A DNA stretch of 64,000 nt from Arthrobacter sp. 135MFCol5.1 (GCF_000374865.1 NZ_KB895453.1:62001-126000); one strand, 5' to 3'. Shown: positions 26,633-35,909, numbered from the stretch's first letter. Made by a program: numbers and translations. The notes: a model not told the origin generated them from the sequence alone.

Positions 26633-28795
26633 TCAGTCCTCCGGGAAGTCCGAGCCGAGGGTGGAGAGCACGCCAAAGGCCTTGGTGCGGATCTCGTCGT
26701 ACTCGTCGTCCGGGTCGGAGTCCGACGTGATGGCACCGCCGACGCCGAGCGTCAGGTCCGCGGCTCCGTCGCCGGAGGCGTCGATCACCAGGGTCCGGAT
26801 GGCGACGGCGAGGTCGGTCGCCGAGTTGAGCGAGAAGTACCCGATGGCCCCCGAGTAGAATCCGCGGGGCCTGGCCTCCAGCCGGTCCAGGATGGCCATG
26901 GTGCTGATCTTGGGCGCGCCGGTCATGGACCCTGCCGGGAAGCAGGCCGCCACTGCCTCAGCCCGGGCCGCCCCGGGGAGGAGCCGGGCGTCGATGGTGC
27001 TGACCATCTGGTGGACGGTGGCGTAACTTTCGATCGCGCACAGCCGGCTGACCGTCACGGAGCCGGGCACCGCAAAGTGGCTGAGATCGTTGCGCAGCAG
27101 GTCAACGATCATGATGTTCTCGGCGCGGTCCTTCACGGACGTGGCCAGGTCGGCGCGCAGTTGCGAGTCTTCCTGCGGATCGGCAGCCCGGCGGCGGGTG
27201 CCCTTGATCGGTTCGGCGCGCATGCCGCCGTCGGCTGCTATCTTCAGGAACCGCTCGGGCGAGGTGCTGGCGACGGAAAGGCCGCCCAGCCGCAGGTAAC
27301 TGGCGAACGGGGCCGGGCTGCGGCGGCGCAGCGCGAGGTAGGTGGCCCAGGGATCCAGGGTCTCCGCCGGGATCCGGGCTTCCAGGGTGGTGGTCAGGCA
27401 GACTTCGTAGGTGTTTCCCTGCGCAATCTCGTGCTGGGCGGCCGCAATTTTCGCCCGGTAGCGGGCGCCCGTGTCCCGGCTGCGGAAAACGGGCGGGCCG
27501 GGGCGTCCGACGCCGGTGCTGCCGCCGGCATCCCCGGCGCCCACCGCTCCTGTGCCCACCGCTCCGGCGGGGCCCGCGGGGGTCGTGGCGGCTGAAGCGG
27601 CGGCCTGAACGGCTGCCCGTGAGCGGTCCAGCCATTCATCGGCGTCAGGTGCCGCAAGCGCCAGGAGCCAGGCGGTGCCTTCGGCATGGTCCAACACCAC
27701 GGCCCGGCCGGCGAAGATCAGGGCGGCGTCCGGTGTGGGGGCGGAAAGGTCGCTGCCGCCGGTTTCGCGCTTGAGTTCGTAACCCAGGCAGCCAAGCCAC
27801 CCCAGGGTGAATTCGCCCGGATAGCCCTCGGGAGTGCGGACCGCCCGCCGGCCCCAGACGGTGTTCAGCCAGCGGAAGAACGGGCCCGGAACCTTCGCCA
27901 CGGACGAACCCGCGCTGATGAAGCCCACCCCCGCGCGGTGCGTGACATACTGCCCGAACGTGCCGGCGTCGTCCGCCATGATGCTGAACCGGCTGCGTTC
28001 GGCGGCCGTCCTGTCCTGCGGACCTGACGCCTGCGGACCTGACGCCTGCGGACCGGACGCCGGCTGCCCGGGGGCGGCCGGTGCGTCCCGGTGGTTGGAG
28101 GAGTCCAGCCAAACGGCGTTGGGGGAGCGGCCGTACAGGGATTCGAACAGGGCCGGTGCGTCCGGTGCCAGGTCCAGGCGCTCGGCGTGCAGGCGGAGGC
28201 CCCGGCGGGCGGACAATTCCGGGGCGAGCACCGGTGCCAGCGCAGGCAGGTAGGGGAGAAGCCGCAACAGGTCTGCGGGCGCGGAGCCGTCAGCGCGGTT
28301 GTTGACGCGCAGGTCCGCCCGGCCGGGGACGTTGTCGCGGCCCAGCCATTCTTCCTCCTGGGCCGCCCACTGGTCCCAGAACGGCCTGTAGGTGTCGCCG
28401 TCGCGGTCCAGGGCCCGGGTCCGTCGGACGTCGTCCGGTGCCTCCGCCCAGATCACGGCGTTCAGGAACGGGCGGGCAGGCTCGGACGCTGCGCCCACGC
28501 CCTCCACGATGACGATCTCCGCCGGCAGTGTTACCCGGGCATCGCCGTCGTAATGGTTGGCCCAGTCCCAGCTGGTCCAGGTGGCGGCCTCGCCCCGGCT
28601 CAGCGGCGTGAGGACCGTGGACACATAGCGTTCGACGCCGGCCGCGAGCCCGTCCCAGCCCGGGTAGATGTCCTCGAGGTGGAACAGGGACACCTTGTGG
28701 TGGGCGCGGAGCAGCGCCGCGAGTTCGACTGCCAAGGTGGTCTTGCCTGCGCCGGAGCGCCCGTCGATGGCGATGATGACGGGGGCTGGGCTCAT
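26633..28795 (-). CDS. pabB: P-loop kinase-like domain fused to aminodeoxychorismate synthase component I
   Basis: 720 residues. Residues 1 to about 195 are a uridine-kinase-like P-loop domain with Walker A GRSGAGKTT (12-20) and the acidic substrate loop HLEDIYPGWDGL. A linker with three ASGPQ repeats (246-260) leads to a chorismate-binding domain (about 265-720) interrupted by an Ala/Gly-rich insert (397-436). PIKGT at 529-533 carries Lys531, the nucleophile that distinguishes aminodeoxychorismate synthase from anthranilate synthase (PIAGT), and FPAGSMTGAPK is intact. Makes the PABA precursor with a glutaminase PabA encoded elsewhere. What the kinase domain does is unknown. Confidence 0.9.
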   Translation of the reverse strand: MSPAPVIIAIDGRSGAGKTTLAVELAALLRAHHKVSLFHLEDIYPGWDGLAAGVERYVSTVLTPLSRGEAATWTSWDWANHYDGDARVTLPAEIVIVEGVGAASEPARPFLNAVIWAEAPDDVRRTRALDRDGDTYRPFWDQWAAQEEEWLGRDNVPGRADLRVNNRADGSAPADLLRLLPYLPALAPVLAPELSARRGLRLHAERLDLAPDAPALFESLYGRSPNAVWLDSSNHRDAPAAPGQPASGPQASGPQASGPQDRTAAERSRFSIMADDAGTFGQYVTHRAGVGFISAGSSVAKVPGPFFRWLNTVWGRRAVRTPEGYPGEFTLGWLGCLGYELKRETGGSDLSAPTPDAALIFAGRAVVLDHAEGTAWLLALAAPDADEWLDRSRAAVQAAASAATTPAGPAGAVGTGAVGAGDAGGSTGVGRPGPPVFRSRDTGARYRAKIAAAQHEIAQGNTYEVCLTTTLEARIPAETLDPWATYLALRRRSPAPFASYLRLGGLSVASTSPERFLKIAADGGMRAEPIKGTRRRAADPQEDSQLRADLATSVKDRAENIMIVDLLRNDLSHFAVPGSVTVSRLCAIESYATVHQMVSTIDARLLPGAARAEAVAACFPAGSMTGAPKISTMAILDRLEARPRGFYSGAIGYFSLNSATDLAVAIRTLVIDASGDGAADLTLGVGGAITSDSDPDDEYDEIRTKAFGVLSTLGSDFPED
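28021..28065. repeat. 15-bp tandem repeat in the kinase-PabB linker
   Basis: GACCTGACGCCTGCG occurs three times head to tail (third copy diverged). On the minus strand it codes for the ASGPQ pentapeptides joining the kinase-like and PabB domains, so it varies the linker length in frame. Confidence 0.7.
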
Positions 28796-28814
28796 GGACT
28801 AGAGCGTACCGTTT

Positions 28815-29354
28815 TCAGCGTGCCTGCCGCTGCAGTCCCGTGTCCCGCAGGGCCTCCGACTTGATGTGGTCCACGATCCCGGGAAGGGCGGAGTGGATCT
28901 GGTGCCAGACGGCGTCGAAATCGGCGTGGCCGCCGTACCAGGGATCCTCGATGCCCTGGTCCAGCCGGTCGCGGCCGGCCATGGCCGGGTCGAAGCTGCG
29001 GAGCATCCGGATCTTGTTCAAGGCATCCCGGCCCGGTGCTGCCTCGGTGAGCCAGGCGTAATGGTCGATGTCCAGGGCCAGGATCAGGTCGCGCTCGCTG
29101 AACCACCGCGGGTCCCACTCCCGGGCGACATGGTTTTCGGAGGCCAACTGTGCTGCCGCGAGCCGGCGGGCGGCCCGGGGATCGATGGGCCTGCCGGCCT
29201 CGTAGCCGGTGGTGCCGGCGGAGTCCACCTCCACCAGCCCGTCCAGCCCTTCGCGTTCCAGCGCTGCCGCGAGCATGAACTCGGCCATGGGGGACCTGCA
29301 GATGTTGCCGGTGCAGACGGTGATGACACGGTATGGGCTCGACGTTGAGTTCAT
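28815..29354 (-). CDS. Low-molecular-weight protein-tyrosine-phosphatase
   Basis: About 179 residues from ATG 29354 (MNSTSSPYRV); an ATG at 29366 is equally possible and neither has a clear ribosome site. The P-loop CTGNICRS (C-x5-R-S) is at the N-terminus and the general-acid segment DPWYGG is present, so it should be active. Removes phosphate from tyrosine or arginine; in actinobacteria these enzymes also act on exopolysaccharide kinases. The only upstream neighbour is a divergent region with no kinase. Confidence 0.88.
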   Translation of the reverse strand: MNSTSSPYRVITVCTGNICRSPMAEFMLAAALEREGLDGLVEVDSAGTTGYEAGRPIDPRAARRLAAAQLASENHVAREWDPRWFSERDLILALDIDHYAWLTEAAPGRDALNKIRMLRSFDPAMAGRDRLDQGIEDPWYGGHADFDAVWHQIHSALPGIVDHIKSEALRDTGLQRQAR

Positions 29355-29475
29355 GAAGCTAAGCATGCGCGCTGGTTGCCCGTCTTGGCTAGCGGGCTGT
29401 TCACAATGTTTTACGGGTTTGTAAAGATGAATTACTGGCTGTCATATGGGGATGGCTTCGCCCTCCGCCCGGCCG

Positions 29476-30099
29476 CTAGTGGATCAGGGCCAGCAGGATG
29501 CCAACGCCCACGAACAGGGTGCCGAAGACCCTGCTGAGGACGATTTGGCCCGGCTCGGTGCTGGTGAAGCGCTGGAAGGACCTGGCGGCCGCGGCGAAGA
29601 AGAACCACATCACCAGGATGTCGATGACCACGATGGTGGCGGTAAGCACCGCGTATTGCGTGAACAGGGGTTGCTCAGGCCGGATGAACTGCGGTGTGAA
29701 CGCCAGGAAGAACACGATCGCCTTCGGATTCAGCAGGTTGACCCAGAAGCCGCGCCGGAAGATGGACCACGCCGGTTCATCGCGCAGGGCGGCGGCCTCC
29801 TCCCGGGCGGCCGTGGGCTTGCTCAGGAACTGACGGATACCCAGGTACACCAGGTACGCGGCGCCGGCGTATCGGATCACGTTGAAGGCCACGGGCGAGC
29901 TCGCCACCAGCACCCCTACGCCCAAAGCGACAATCAGCACATGCACCACCAGGGCCGCCTGCTGGCCCAGGATTCCCCAAATGGACCGGCGGAACCCCGC
30001 ATTCAGCGAGTTGCTCATGGTGTTGATGGCCCCGGCACCCGGGGTGAAGCTGATAAGGGCGCCGGCACCTGCAAGGGCCAGCCAAAGGGAAAATTCCAC
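29476..30099 (-). CDS. LysE/RhtB-family amino-acid exporter
   Basis: 207 residues from GTG 30099, six membrane helices. SFTPGAGAINTMSNSLNAGFRRSIWGILGQ is the LysE translocator start motif, given here as family core, and NLLNPKAIVFFLAFTPQF is the second conserved block. Exports amino acids or homoserine lactones; substrate unpredictable. No linked LysR regulator. Confidence 0.87.
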   Translation of the reverse strand: MEFSLWLALAGAGALISFTPGAGAINTMSNSLNAGFRRSIWGILGQQAALVVHVLIVALGVGVLVASSPVAFNVIRYAGAAYLVYLGIRQFLSKPTAAREEAAALRDEPAWSIFRRGFWVNLLNPKAIVFFLAFTPQFIRPEQPLFTQYAVLTATIVVIDILVMWFFFAAAARSFQRFTSTEPGQIVLSRVFGTLFVGVGILLALIH

Positions 30100-30136
30100 T
30101 CATCAATCCTAGGGGCGGCACGCCTCGGGTTCAGCG

Positions 30137-30955
30137 CTAGGCCCGGGCGATCACTTCGCCATTGGGGATCAGGAACCAGCCGTCGTCTGTGGAACCCCAC
30201 CGGTGCCAGCCCGCGGAAATCCTGGCCAGGTCCGCCGGGTTGGCGAACCCGTACTCCAGGGCCTGCTCCGCGAAGGCTGAATGCAGCACCCGCTCGCCCC
30301 ACACCCGCGCTTGCCAGCGGCGCTGCTGGGCCGTCGCGTACAACCAGTTGCTGCTGCTAGGGGCGACGTCGCTGAACCCCGCGGACTGGGCCCAGCTGAC
30401 CAGCCGGCGCCCGGCGTCGGGCTCTGCTCCGTTGCGGCGGGCAATCCGCTGGTACAGGTCCATCCACTCGTCCAGTTCCGGGATGGCCGGATACCAGCTC
30501 ATCCCGTGGAAGTCCGCGTCCCGGACCGCCACGATGCCGCCGGGTTTGGCCACCCGGCGCATCTCCCGCAAGGCCTCCACCGGGTCCGTCAGGTGCTGGA
30601 GCACCTGGTGCGCGTGGACGAGGTCGAACGTTTCGTCCGCGAAGTCAAGGTCGTAGATATTGCCGGCAACAAATTCAACATTGGGAACGCCGCGTTCGGC
30701 GGCGAGGGCCTGTGCCTGGGCGATGACGTCCGGCGAGCGGTCCAGGCCGGTGACGTGCCCGGGGTTGACCAGCGCGGCAAAGTCGCAGGTGATGCTGCCG
30801 GGCCCGCAGCCCACGTCCAGCAGGGCTGTTCCCGGCGTAAGGTGCGGGAGGACGAACGCCGCGGAATTTTCGGCGGTCCGGGCGGCATGGGCGCGGACCA
30901 CCGATTCGTGGTGGCCGTGCGTGTAGATGTCTTCCCCTGGCTGCTGCGCACTCAT
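30137..30955 (-). CDS. Class I SAM-dependent methyltransferase (UbiE/Methyltransf_11 type)
   Basis: 272 residues from ATG 30955; a TTG two codons earlier is possible. Motif I is LLDVGCGPGSITCDFA near residue 48, followed by the acidic SAM ribose contact LDRSPDV and motif DLVHAHQVLQHLTDP. Soluble, no membrane part. The substrate is not predictable; related proteins methylate small molecules or quinone precursors. Confidence 0.85.
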   Translation of the reverse strand: MSAQQPGEDIYTHGHHESVVRAHAARTAENSAAFVLPHLTPGTALLDVGCGPGSITCDFAALVNPGHVTGLDRSPDVIAQAQALAAERGVPNVEFVAGNIYDLDFADETFDLVHAHQVLQHLTDPVEALREMRRVAKPGGIVAVRDADFHGMSWYPAIPELDEWMDLYQRIARRNGAEPDAGRRLVSWAQSAGFSDVAPSSSNWLYATAQQRRWQARVWGERVLHSAFAEQALEYGFANPADLARISAGWHRWGSTDDGWFLIPNGEVIARA

Positions 30956-31024
30956 AACCAAACGCTACTCCCAACCGGGCTGCGGTTGGCGCCTCTTCGC
31001 GGCCAACACCACAAGCCCCGGGGC

Positions 31025-31561
31025 TTATCCAGGGTGGCCGCCCTTGGGTTTTTCGTCGTCGGATTCTTCCCGGGCCGCGGCGGTTGCCTCGACCATGGCG
31101 GTCATGAAACGGGTCACTGTTTCCAGTTCCGCCGCGGAGAACCCTGCCATGGCGCTGTCCATGTGCTGCGCCAGCGGGGCGAAGATGGCGCCGCCGTCCC
31201 TGAAAGCCTTGGGCGTCATCTTCAGTTGGACCTGGCGCCGGTCCGTGGCGTGCCGTTCACGGACCACATGCCCGGAATTGTCCAGCCTGTCGATCAGTGC
31301 CGTGGTGGCGGGGGAGCTCAGGTTGAGCTCCTTCCGCAGGACGCCGGGGGTTACCACCTCGCCCCTTGCCGTATGGCGCATGATCACCGCCAGGGCATTC
31401 ATGTCTGTCCGGTGCATGTCCTTGCGGTCACCGGCCGCGTCCACGTACCGGTTCGCCTCGATGGTGAACTCCTGCAAAAGCCGAAGCAGGGGGTTCGGCG
31501 GGCCGAATTCCGGTCCAGCCTGGGGAAAGGACGGTGGACCTGATGCAGTCTGTCCTGCCAT
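31025..31561 (-). CDS. MarR-family regulator
   Basis: 178 residues. Winged helix at about 55-130 (LRKELNLSSPATTALIDRLDNSGHVVRERHATDRRQVQL is the DNA-recognition helix and wing region). Divergent from the MMPL transporter gene with a perfect palindrome between them, so it very likely represses that transporter and responds to one of its substrates. The C-terminal 25 residues are hydrophilic and variable. Confidence 0.88.
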   Translation of the reverse strand: MAGQTASGPPSFPQAGPEFGPPNPLLRLLQEFTIEANRYVDAAGDRKDMHRTDMNALAVIMRHTARGEVVTPGVLRKELNLSSPATTALIDRLDNSGHVVRERHATDRRQVQLKMTPKAFRDGGAIFAPLAQHMDSAMAGFSAAELETVTRFMTAMVEATAAAREESDDEKPKGGHPG

Positions 31562-31723
31562 GCCCGCCTCCCTTCAGCCATTCGTGTTTGCGTTCGTGCC
31601 GGACCGTTCCTGCCGGGCCTTTTCCGCCCGACCGTACTGACGGATATTACTGCAGCAGCCTGAGGCCCGGCCCTGTCCGCGCTATCCGTGCCGGCGGGAC
31701 CGGAGAAAAAGCTCGACTGGCAC

Positions 31724-31744
31724 TTATCTCCATGATGGAGATAA
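31724..31744. promoter_or_regulatory. MarR operator: perfect 10-bp inverted repeat
   Basis: TTATCTCCAT and ATGGAGATAA flank a single G and are exact reverse complements. The site lies 49 bases before the MMPL start and upstream of the MarR start, in the shared promoter region. Confidence 0.75.
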
Positions 31745-31792
31745 TCTATGCTGGAATCAATCCTACTCGCGGCACCCTGGATGGAAGGCATC

Positions 31793-33994
31793 ATGAAACG
31801 CACAAAAGTTGCCAAAGAGCGCGTCCCGTTCTGGCTGCGCTGGCTCATCCCCGTCGTCCTGGTCGTGACCTGGCTGGGACTGGCCGGGGTGGGCGGCCCC
31901 ACGTTCGGCCGCCTCGAAGAAGTCTCCAGCAATGACCAGGCGTCCTTCCTGCCCGCCAGCGCCGAAGCGACCGAGGCGCAGGACTGGCAGGCAAAGTTCC
32001 GGGACTCGGACGAGGTGCCCGGCATTATCGTCATCGAAAACACCGCCGCCTTCACCCCCGCGCAGCTGGGCGAGCTGGCCACGCTTAAGACCAGCCTCGA
32101 AGGCCTCAAACTGGGCAGCGCCGTGATCGGCCCGATCCCCTCCAAAGACGCCAAAGCCGTCCAGTTCGTTGTCCCCATCGGGTCCTCCACCGAACTGAAG
32201 GACGCCGTCAAGGAGCTCCGTAACACGGTGTCCGCGGCGGCGCCGCAGGGAACCCAAACCTTCGTGACCGGACCGGCAGGGCTGGCCGCCGACCTTGCCG
32301 CCGCGTTCGGCGGCATTGACGGCATCCTGCTGCTCGTGGCCCTGTCCGCCGTCTTCGTGATCCTGCTGATCGTCTACCGTTCCCTGCTGCTGCCCATCAT
32401 GGTGCTGCTGACCTCCGTCTTTGCCCTCTGCGCGGCCATCCTGCTGGTGTTCGGGATGGCCAAGGCAGGCTGGATCCAGCTCAACGGCCAAAGCCAGGGC
32501 ATCCTGTCCATCCTGGTGATCGGCGCGGCCACGGACTACGCCCTTCTCTTCGTGGCCCGCTTCCGCGAAGCCCTCACCCACACCACCAACCGCACCGCCG
32601 CAGTCCTCACCGCCTGGAAGGCCTCGTTCGAGCCGATCCTGGCCTCCGGCGCCACGGTGATCATTGCCCTGCTGTGCCTGCTGTTCTCGGACCTCAACTC
32701 CAACAAGGCCCTCGGCCCGGTCGCCGCCGCCGGCATCCTGTGCGCCCTGTTCGCCGCGCTGACCCTGCTGCCTGCACTGATGGCGCTCCTGGGCCGGGCC
32801 GCGTTCTGGCCGTTCCGCCCCAAGCTGGTCCCCGCCGACCAGCGCGAACCCGAGCTGGTGACCGGGCTGGAAGGACAGAAAGGCCTGTGGCGCGCCACGG
32901 GTTCCCTGGTGTCCCGGCGCCCCAGGACCGTATGGGTCGCGTCGGTCCTGCTGCTCCTGGTGGCGGCCGGCGGCCTGCTGCAGCTCAAAGCCAACGGCGT
33001 ACCGCAAACGGACGTCATCCTCACGGCCTCCAACGCCGTTGACGGCCAGGACGCGCTGGCGCGCCACTTCGACGCCGGCAGCGGAAGCCCCGCCGTCGTG
33101 GTTGCGGACCAGGCCAAGGCCGCCGAAGTGCTGGACCGGGTCAAAGCGGACGACGGCGTAGGCGAGGCCTACCTCCTGGGGCCGGGCAGCGTGCCCATCA
33201 CCGGAGCGCCGGGAGCTCCCAACACCCCGGACGTGAGGGACGGGAAGGTCCTGATCAACGCCACGCTGAACGACGCCGCCGACTCCCTGCAGGCTGAAGA
33301 AACCATCAAGGCCCTCCGCAGCGAGGTCAAGGCCGTGGATCCCGGCGCGCTGGTGGGCGGCGTGACCGCCACAGCCCTGGACACCAACACCACCGCCCAG
33401 CATGACCTCGTGGTCATCATCCCGGTGGTGCTCGTGGTGATCCTCTTCATCCTGATGCTGCTGCTGCGCTCCATCGTTGCCCCGGTCCTGCTGGTGCTGT
33501 CCGTGGTGCTGTCCTACGCGGCGGCGCTCGGCGTGTCCGCGTTCGTCTTCAACAACATCTTCGGGTTCCCCGGAGCGGATGCCACTGTCCCGCTGTTCGG
33601 CTTCGTGTTCCTGGTGGCCCTGGGCGTGGACTACAACATCTTCCTGATGAGCCGGGTCCGGGAGGAGTCGCTCAAGCACGGCACCCGGCCCGGGATCCTG
33701 CGCGGCCTCAGCGTGACCGGCGGGGTGATCACCTCGGCGGGCGTGGTGCTGGCCGCAACGTTTGCCGCCCTTGGCGTCATCCCCATCATGTTCCTGGTGC
33801 AGTTGGCCTTCATCGTGGCGTTCGGCGTGCTGCTGGACACCGTGCTGGTGCGCTCGCTGCTGGTTCCGGCGCTCGCCTACGACATCGGCCCAAAGATCTG
33901 GTGGCCCGGAAAACTGGCCCGCGCCCAGGCCGGATCCGGCACCCGATCCCGGGAGTCCGGCCTCGAGCCCCGCACGGAGGTACCCACCCGCTGA
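31793..33994 (+). CDS. MMPL/RND-type membrane transporter
   Basis: 733 residues from ATG 31793 with GGAAGG upstream; earlier in-frame ATGs overlap the operator. Two repeats of one helix, an external domain and five helices; the proton-relay Asp appears in GAATDYALLFVARFREAL and ALGVDYNIFLMSRVREE. MMPL proteins export lipids, siderophores or drugs using the proton gradient. Convergent with the epimerase gene (three-base gap). Control by the MarR protein suggests induced efflux of a toxic compound. Confidence 0.9.
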   Translation: MKRTKVAKERVPFWLRWLIPVVLVVTWLGLAGVGGPTFGRLEEVSSNDQASFLPASAEATEAQDWQAKFRDSDEVPGIIVIENTAAFTPAQLGELATLKTSLEGLKLGSAVIGPIPSKDAKAVQFVVPIGSSTELKDAVKELRNTVSAAAPQGTQTFVTGPAGLAADLAAAFGGIDGILLLVALSAVFVILLIVYRSLLLPIMVLLTSVFALCAAILLVFGMAKAGWIQLNGQSQGILSILVIGAATDYALLFVARFREALTHTTNRTAAVLTAWKASFEPILASGATVIIALLCLLFSDLNSNKALGPVAAAGILCALFAALTLLPALMALLGRAAFWPFRPKLVPADQREPELVTGLEGQKGLWRATGSLVSRRPRTVWVASVLLLLVAAGGLLQLKANGVPQTDVILTASNAVDGQDALARHFDAGSGSPAVVVADQAKAAEVLDRVKADDGVGEAYLLGPGSVPITGAPGAPNTPDVRDGKVLINATLNDAADSLQAEETIKALRSEVKAVDPGALVGGVTATALDTNTTAQHDLVVIIPVVLVVILFILMLLLRSIVAPVLLVLSVVLSYAAALGVSAFVFNNIFGFPGADATVPLFGFVFLVALGVDYNIFLMSRVREESLKHGTRPGILRGLSVTGGVITSAGVVLAATFAALGVIPIMFLVQLAFIVAFGVLLDTVLVRSLLVPALAYDIGPKIWWPGKLARAQAGSGTRSRESGLEPRTEVPTR

Positions 33995-33997
33995 CGC

Positions 33998-34927
33998 TCA
34001 GCCCTGCCGCCGCCACCATTCCACGGTGGCGGCGGCAGCCGCGTACAGCGGGGTGGGCCGTACGCCAAGGATGGCCTCCGAACGGGCCGAATCCATCACG
34101 AACGGGTGCTCAAACTGGTAGCCGAGCTCCGCCAGTTCCCGCATGTCGGCGGAAAAGAACGCCGCCGCCCGCAAGGCCCAGCCCGGCAGGACGCGCACCT
34201 TGGGTGCCGGCACGCCCGCGGCCCGGGCAAAGGCACGAACCAGCTCCCGCTGCGTCAGGGCCGGGCCGGTGGGGGCGTGCCAGACCGAGTTCCAGGCGGC
34301 GGGGTTGGCGGCTGCGGCGACCATCGCTGCGGCCAGGTCCGGAACGTAGGTAAAGGAGTGCGGCTGGTTCGCGCTCCCCACCACGCTGACATTCCGGCCG
34401 GCGAGGATGGGGACCACGATGCGCTCGCCGCCGTGCGCCATCCGGACCCGCGGACCAAAGAAGTCCCCGGCCACCACGCTGACAGTTGCCGCAGCTGCGT
34501 CCTCCCTCGCCTGCAGCAGGCGGGTGCGCACGCCGCGCTTGCCGCCGGCCGCCCGGCGCGGGCTGTCCTCGGTCATCACGCGGTCCGGCTCGCTGTATGA
34601 ATACAGGCTTTCCGGAAAGACGACGACGGCGCCTGCCTCGTGTGCCGCGTTCAACACCGCCTGCTCGGCTGCGGGCAATTCCGCCTCCCAAGCTGCGGCG
34701 GTGTAGGACGAGCCGTGGATGCAGTGGAAGACGGCATCGACACCGGCGAAGACCTGCCGCAGGGTTTCGGGATCCTTGGCGTCTCCCGTGATCCGCTCAA
34801 CCAAGGGGTGGTCGGGTCCGCTGCCGGACCGGGTGACTACGCGGACGCGGTGTCCATCGGCCGCGAGCTGCTCGGCGACCGTCCAGCCCACCGGCCCCGC
34901 ACCGGTGACGACGAAATTCTTGACCAT
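33998..34927 (-). CDS. NAD(P)-binding epimerase/reductase (atypical SDR)
   Basis: 309 residues with the Rossmann motif TGAGPVGWTVAEQLA at the N-terminus. Resembles atypical short-chain dehydrogenases of the NmrA/epimerase type; the catalytic Tyr-x3-Lys of classical epimerases is not evident (SLYSYSEPD occupies the region). Divergent from a TetR gene with clear operators between, so it is probably the TetR target. Substrate unknown. Confidence 0.82.
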   Translation of the reverse strand: MVKNFVVTGAGPVGWTVAEQLAADGHRVRVVTRSGSGPDHPLVERITGDAKDPETLRQVFAGVDAVFHCIHGSSYTAAAWEAELPAAEQAVLNAAHEAGAVVVFPESLYSYSEPDRVMTEDSPRRAAGGKRGVRTRLLQAREDAAAATVSVVAGDFFGPRVRMAHGGERIVVPILAGRNVSVVGSANQPHSFTYVPDLAAAMVAAAANPAAWNSVWHAPTGPALTQRELVRAFARAAGVPAPKVRVLPGWALRAAAFFSADMRELAELGYQFEHPFVMDSARSEAILGVRPTPLYAAAAATVEWWRRQG

Positions 34928-34951
34928 GAGTCCTCCTGGGAAAAGTTTGTA

Positions 34952-35038
34952 GCGAGAGCGGTGCTCTCGCTTTCAGCATGGACCGGGTGTCGCAACCTTG
35001 TCAAGAGCACTGCTCTCCTTTGTTGGCACCGCTCTCGG
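34952..35038. promoter_or_regulatory. TetR operators: three related sites
   Basis: Site 1, GCGAGAGC-GGT-GCTCTCGC (34952-34970), is a perfect repeat; site 2, AGAGCACTGCTCT (35004-35016), is a shorter perfect palindrome on the same AGAGC/GCTCT core; site 3, GGCACCGCTCTCGG (35025-35038), carries one good half. They fill the gap between the epimerase and TetR start codons, allowing control of both genes. Confidence 0.7.
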
Positions 35039-35045
35039 TTGTGGC

Positions 35046-35825
35046 ATGCTGGAGCCTGTGACGGACACAGAAAAAACGGACGCGACGGCGGCACCGGCCC
35101 GGGCCCTGACGCCCAGGCACCGGGCACGGACGCAGACCGTGGCCGACATCATCCGGCTGGGACGGCGCCACCTGGCCCTGCACGGGGCGGCGGCACTGTC
35201 CCTCAGGGCGGTGGCCAGGGACTTGGGAGTGGTTTCCTCAGCCGTGTACCGCTACGTGGAAAGCCGGGATGAGCTGCTGACGCTGTTGCTGATAGATGCC
35301 TTCAATGAGCTGGGGGACGAGGTGGACGCCGCCATCGGGGCGGTTCCAGTCGATGACCACGCCGGCCGCTTCACGGCCTTGGGCCGCGCGGTACGGACCT
35401 GGGCGCTGCGGGAGCCGGCAAGCTATGCGCTCCTGTTCGGCAGCCCGGTCCCCGGCTACAACGCGCCCGCCGAGCGGACCACGGTCCCCGGTACCCGGGT
35501 GATCGTCGCCCTGATTGGCATCCTGGAGTCTGCCTTCCGGGCCGGGCGGCTGGCCGTGGCGGATGCCGTGCGGGCAGAGATCCCCACCGCGCTCCAAGCT
35601 GACCTGGACACCATCCGGGCACAGTTCGGCCTTACCGTCCCCGAGGAACTCGCGGCCCGGGGAGTCCTGGTGTGGAGCGCATTGTTTGGCGCCGTCAGCT
35701 TCGAGGCCTTCAACCAGTACGGGCCGGATACCTTCAGCGTTCCGGCGGAACTTTTCGACCACCATCTTGCCGTCCTTGCCGGCGTGGCGGGGCTGCAGCT
35801 GCGCGCGTCCCGTGATGACGGGTAG
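35046..35825 (+). CDS. TetR-family regulator (TetR_C_13/WHG type)
   Basis: 259 residues from ATG 35046; a GTG at 35058 with GGAG four bases before it is an alternative. The helix-turn-helix is at about 35-80 (AALSLRAVARDLGVVSSAVYRYVESRDELL). The C-terminal domain with YALLFGSPVPGY is the WHG-type ligand domain. Divergent from the epimerase gene across palindromic sites, so it probably represses both itself and that gene. Confidence 0.85.
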   Translation: MLEPVTDTEKTDATAAPARALTPRHRARTQTVADIIRLGRRHLALHGAAALSLRAVARDLGVVSSAVYRYVESRDELLTLLLIDAFNELGDEVDAAIGAVPVDDHAGRFTALGRAVRTWALREPASYALLFGSPVPGYNAPAERTTVPGTRVIVALIGILESAFRAGRLAVADAVRAEIPTALQADLDTIRAQFGLTVPEELAARGVLVWSALFGAVSFEAFNQYGPDTFSVPAELFDHHLAVLAGVAGLQLRASRDDG

Positions 35826-35909
35826 GCCTGGCCCTGTTGGCGGCCAGGGGGCCTCGGTAGACTGCCAGTGCGCCCGCACGGACGCGGAGCCTCGAAGGAG
35901 AGATGCACC

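Noticed and set aside
27397..27605. GC-rich imperfect repeats as a possible mobile element
   Set aside because: They encode the Ala/Gly-rich insert of PabB in frame; no terminal repeats or transposase.
31763..33679. A 638-codon minus-strand frame opposite the MMPL gene
   Set aside because: Low-complexity His/Gln-rich shadow of a membrane protein.
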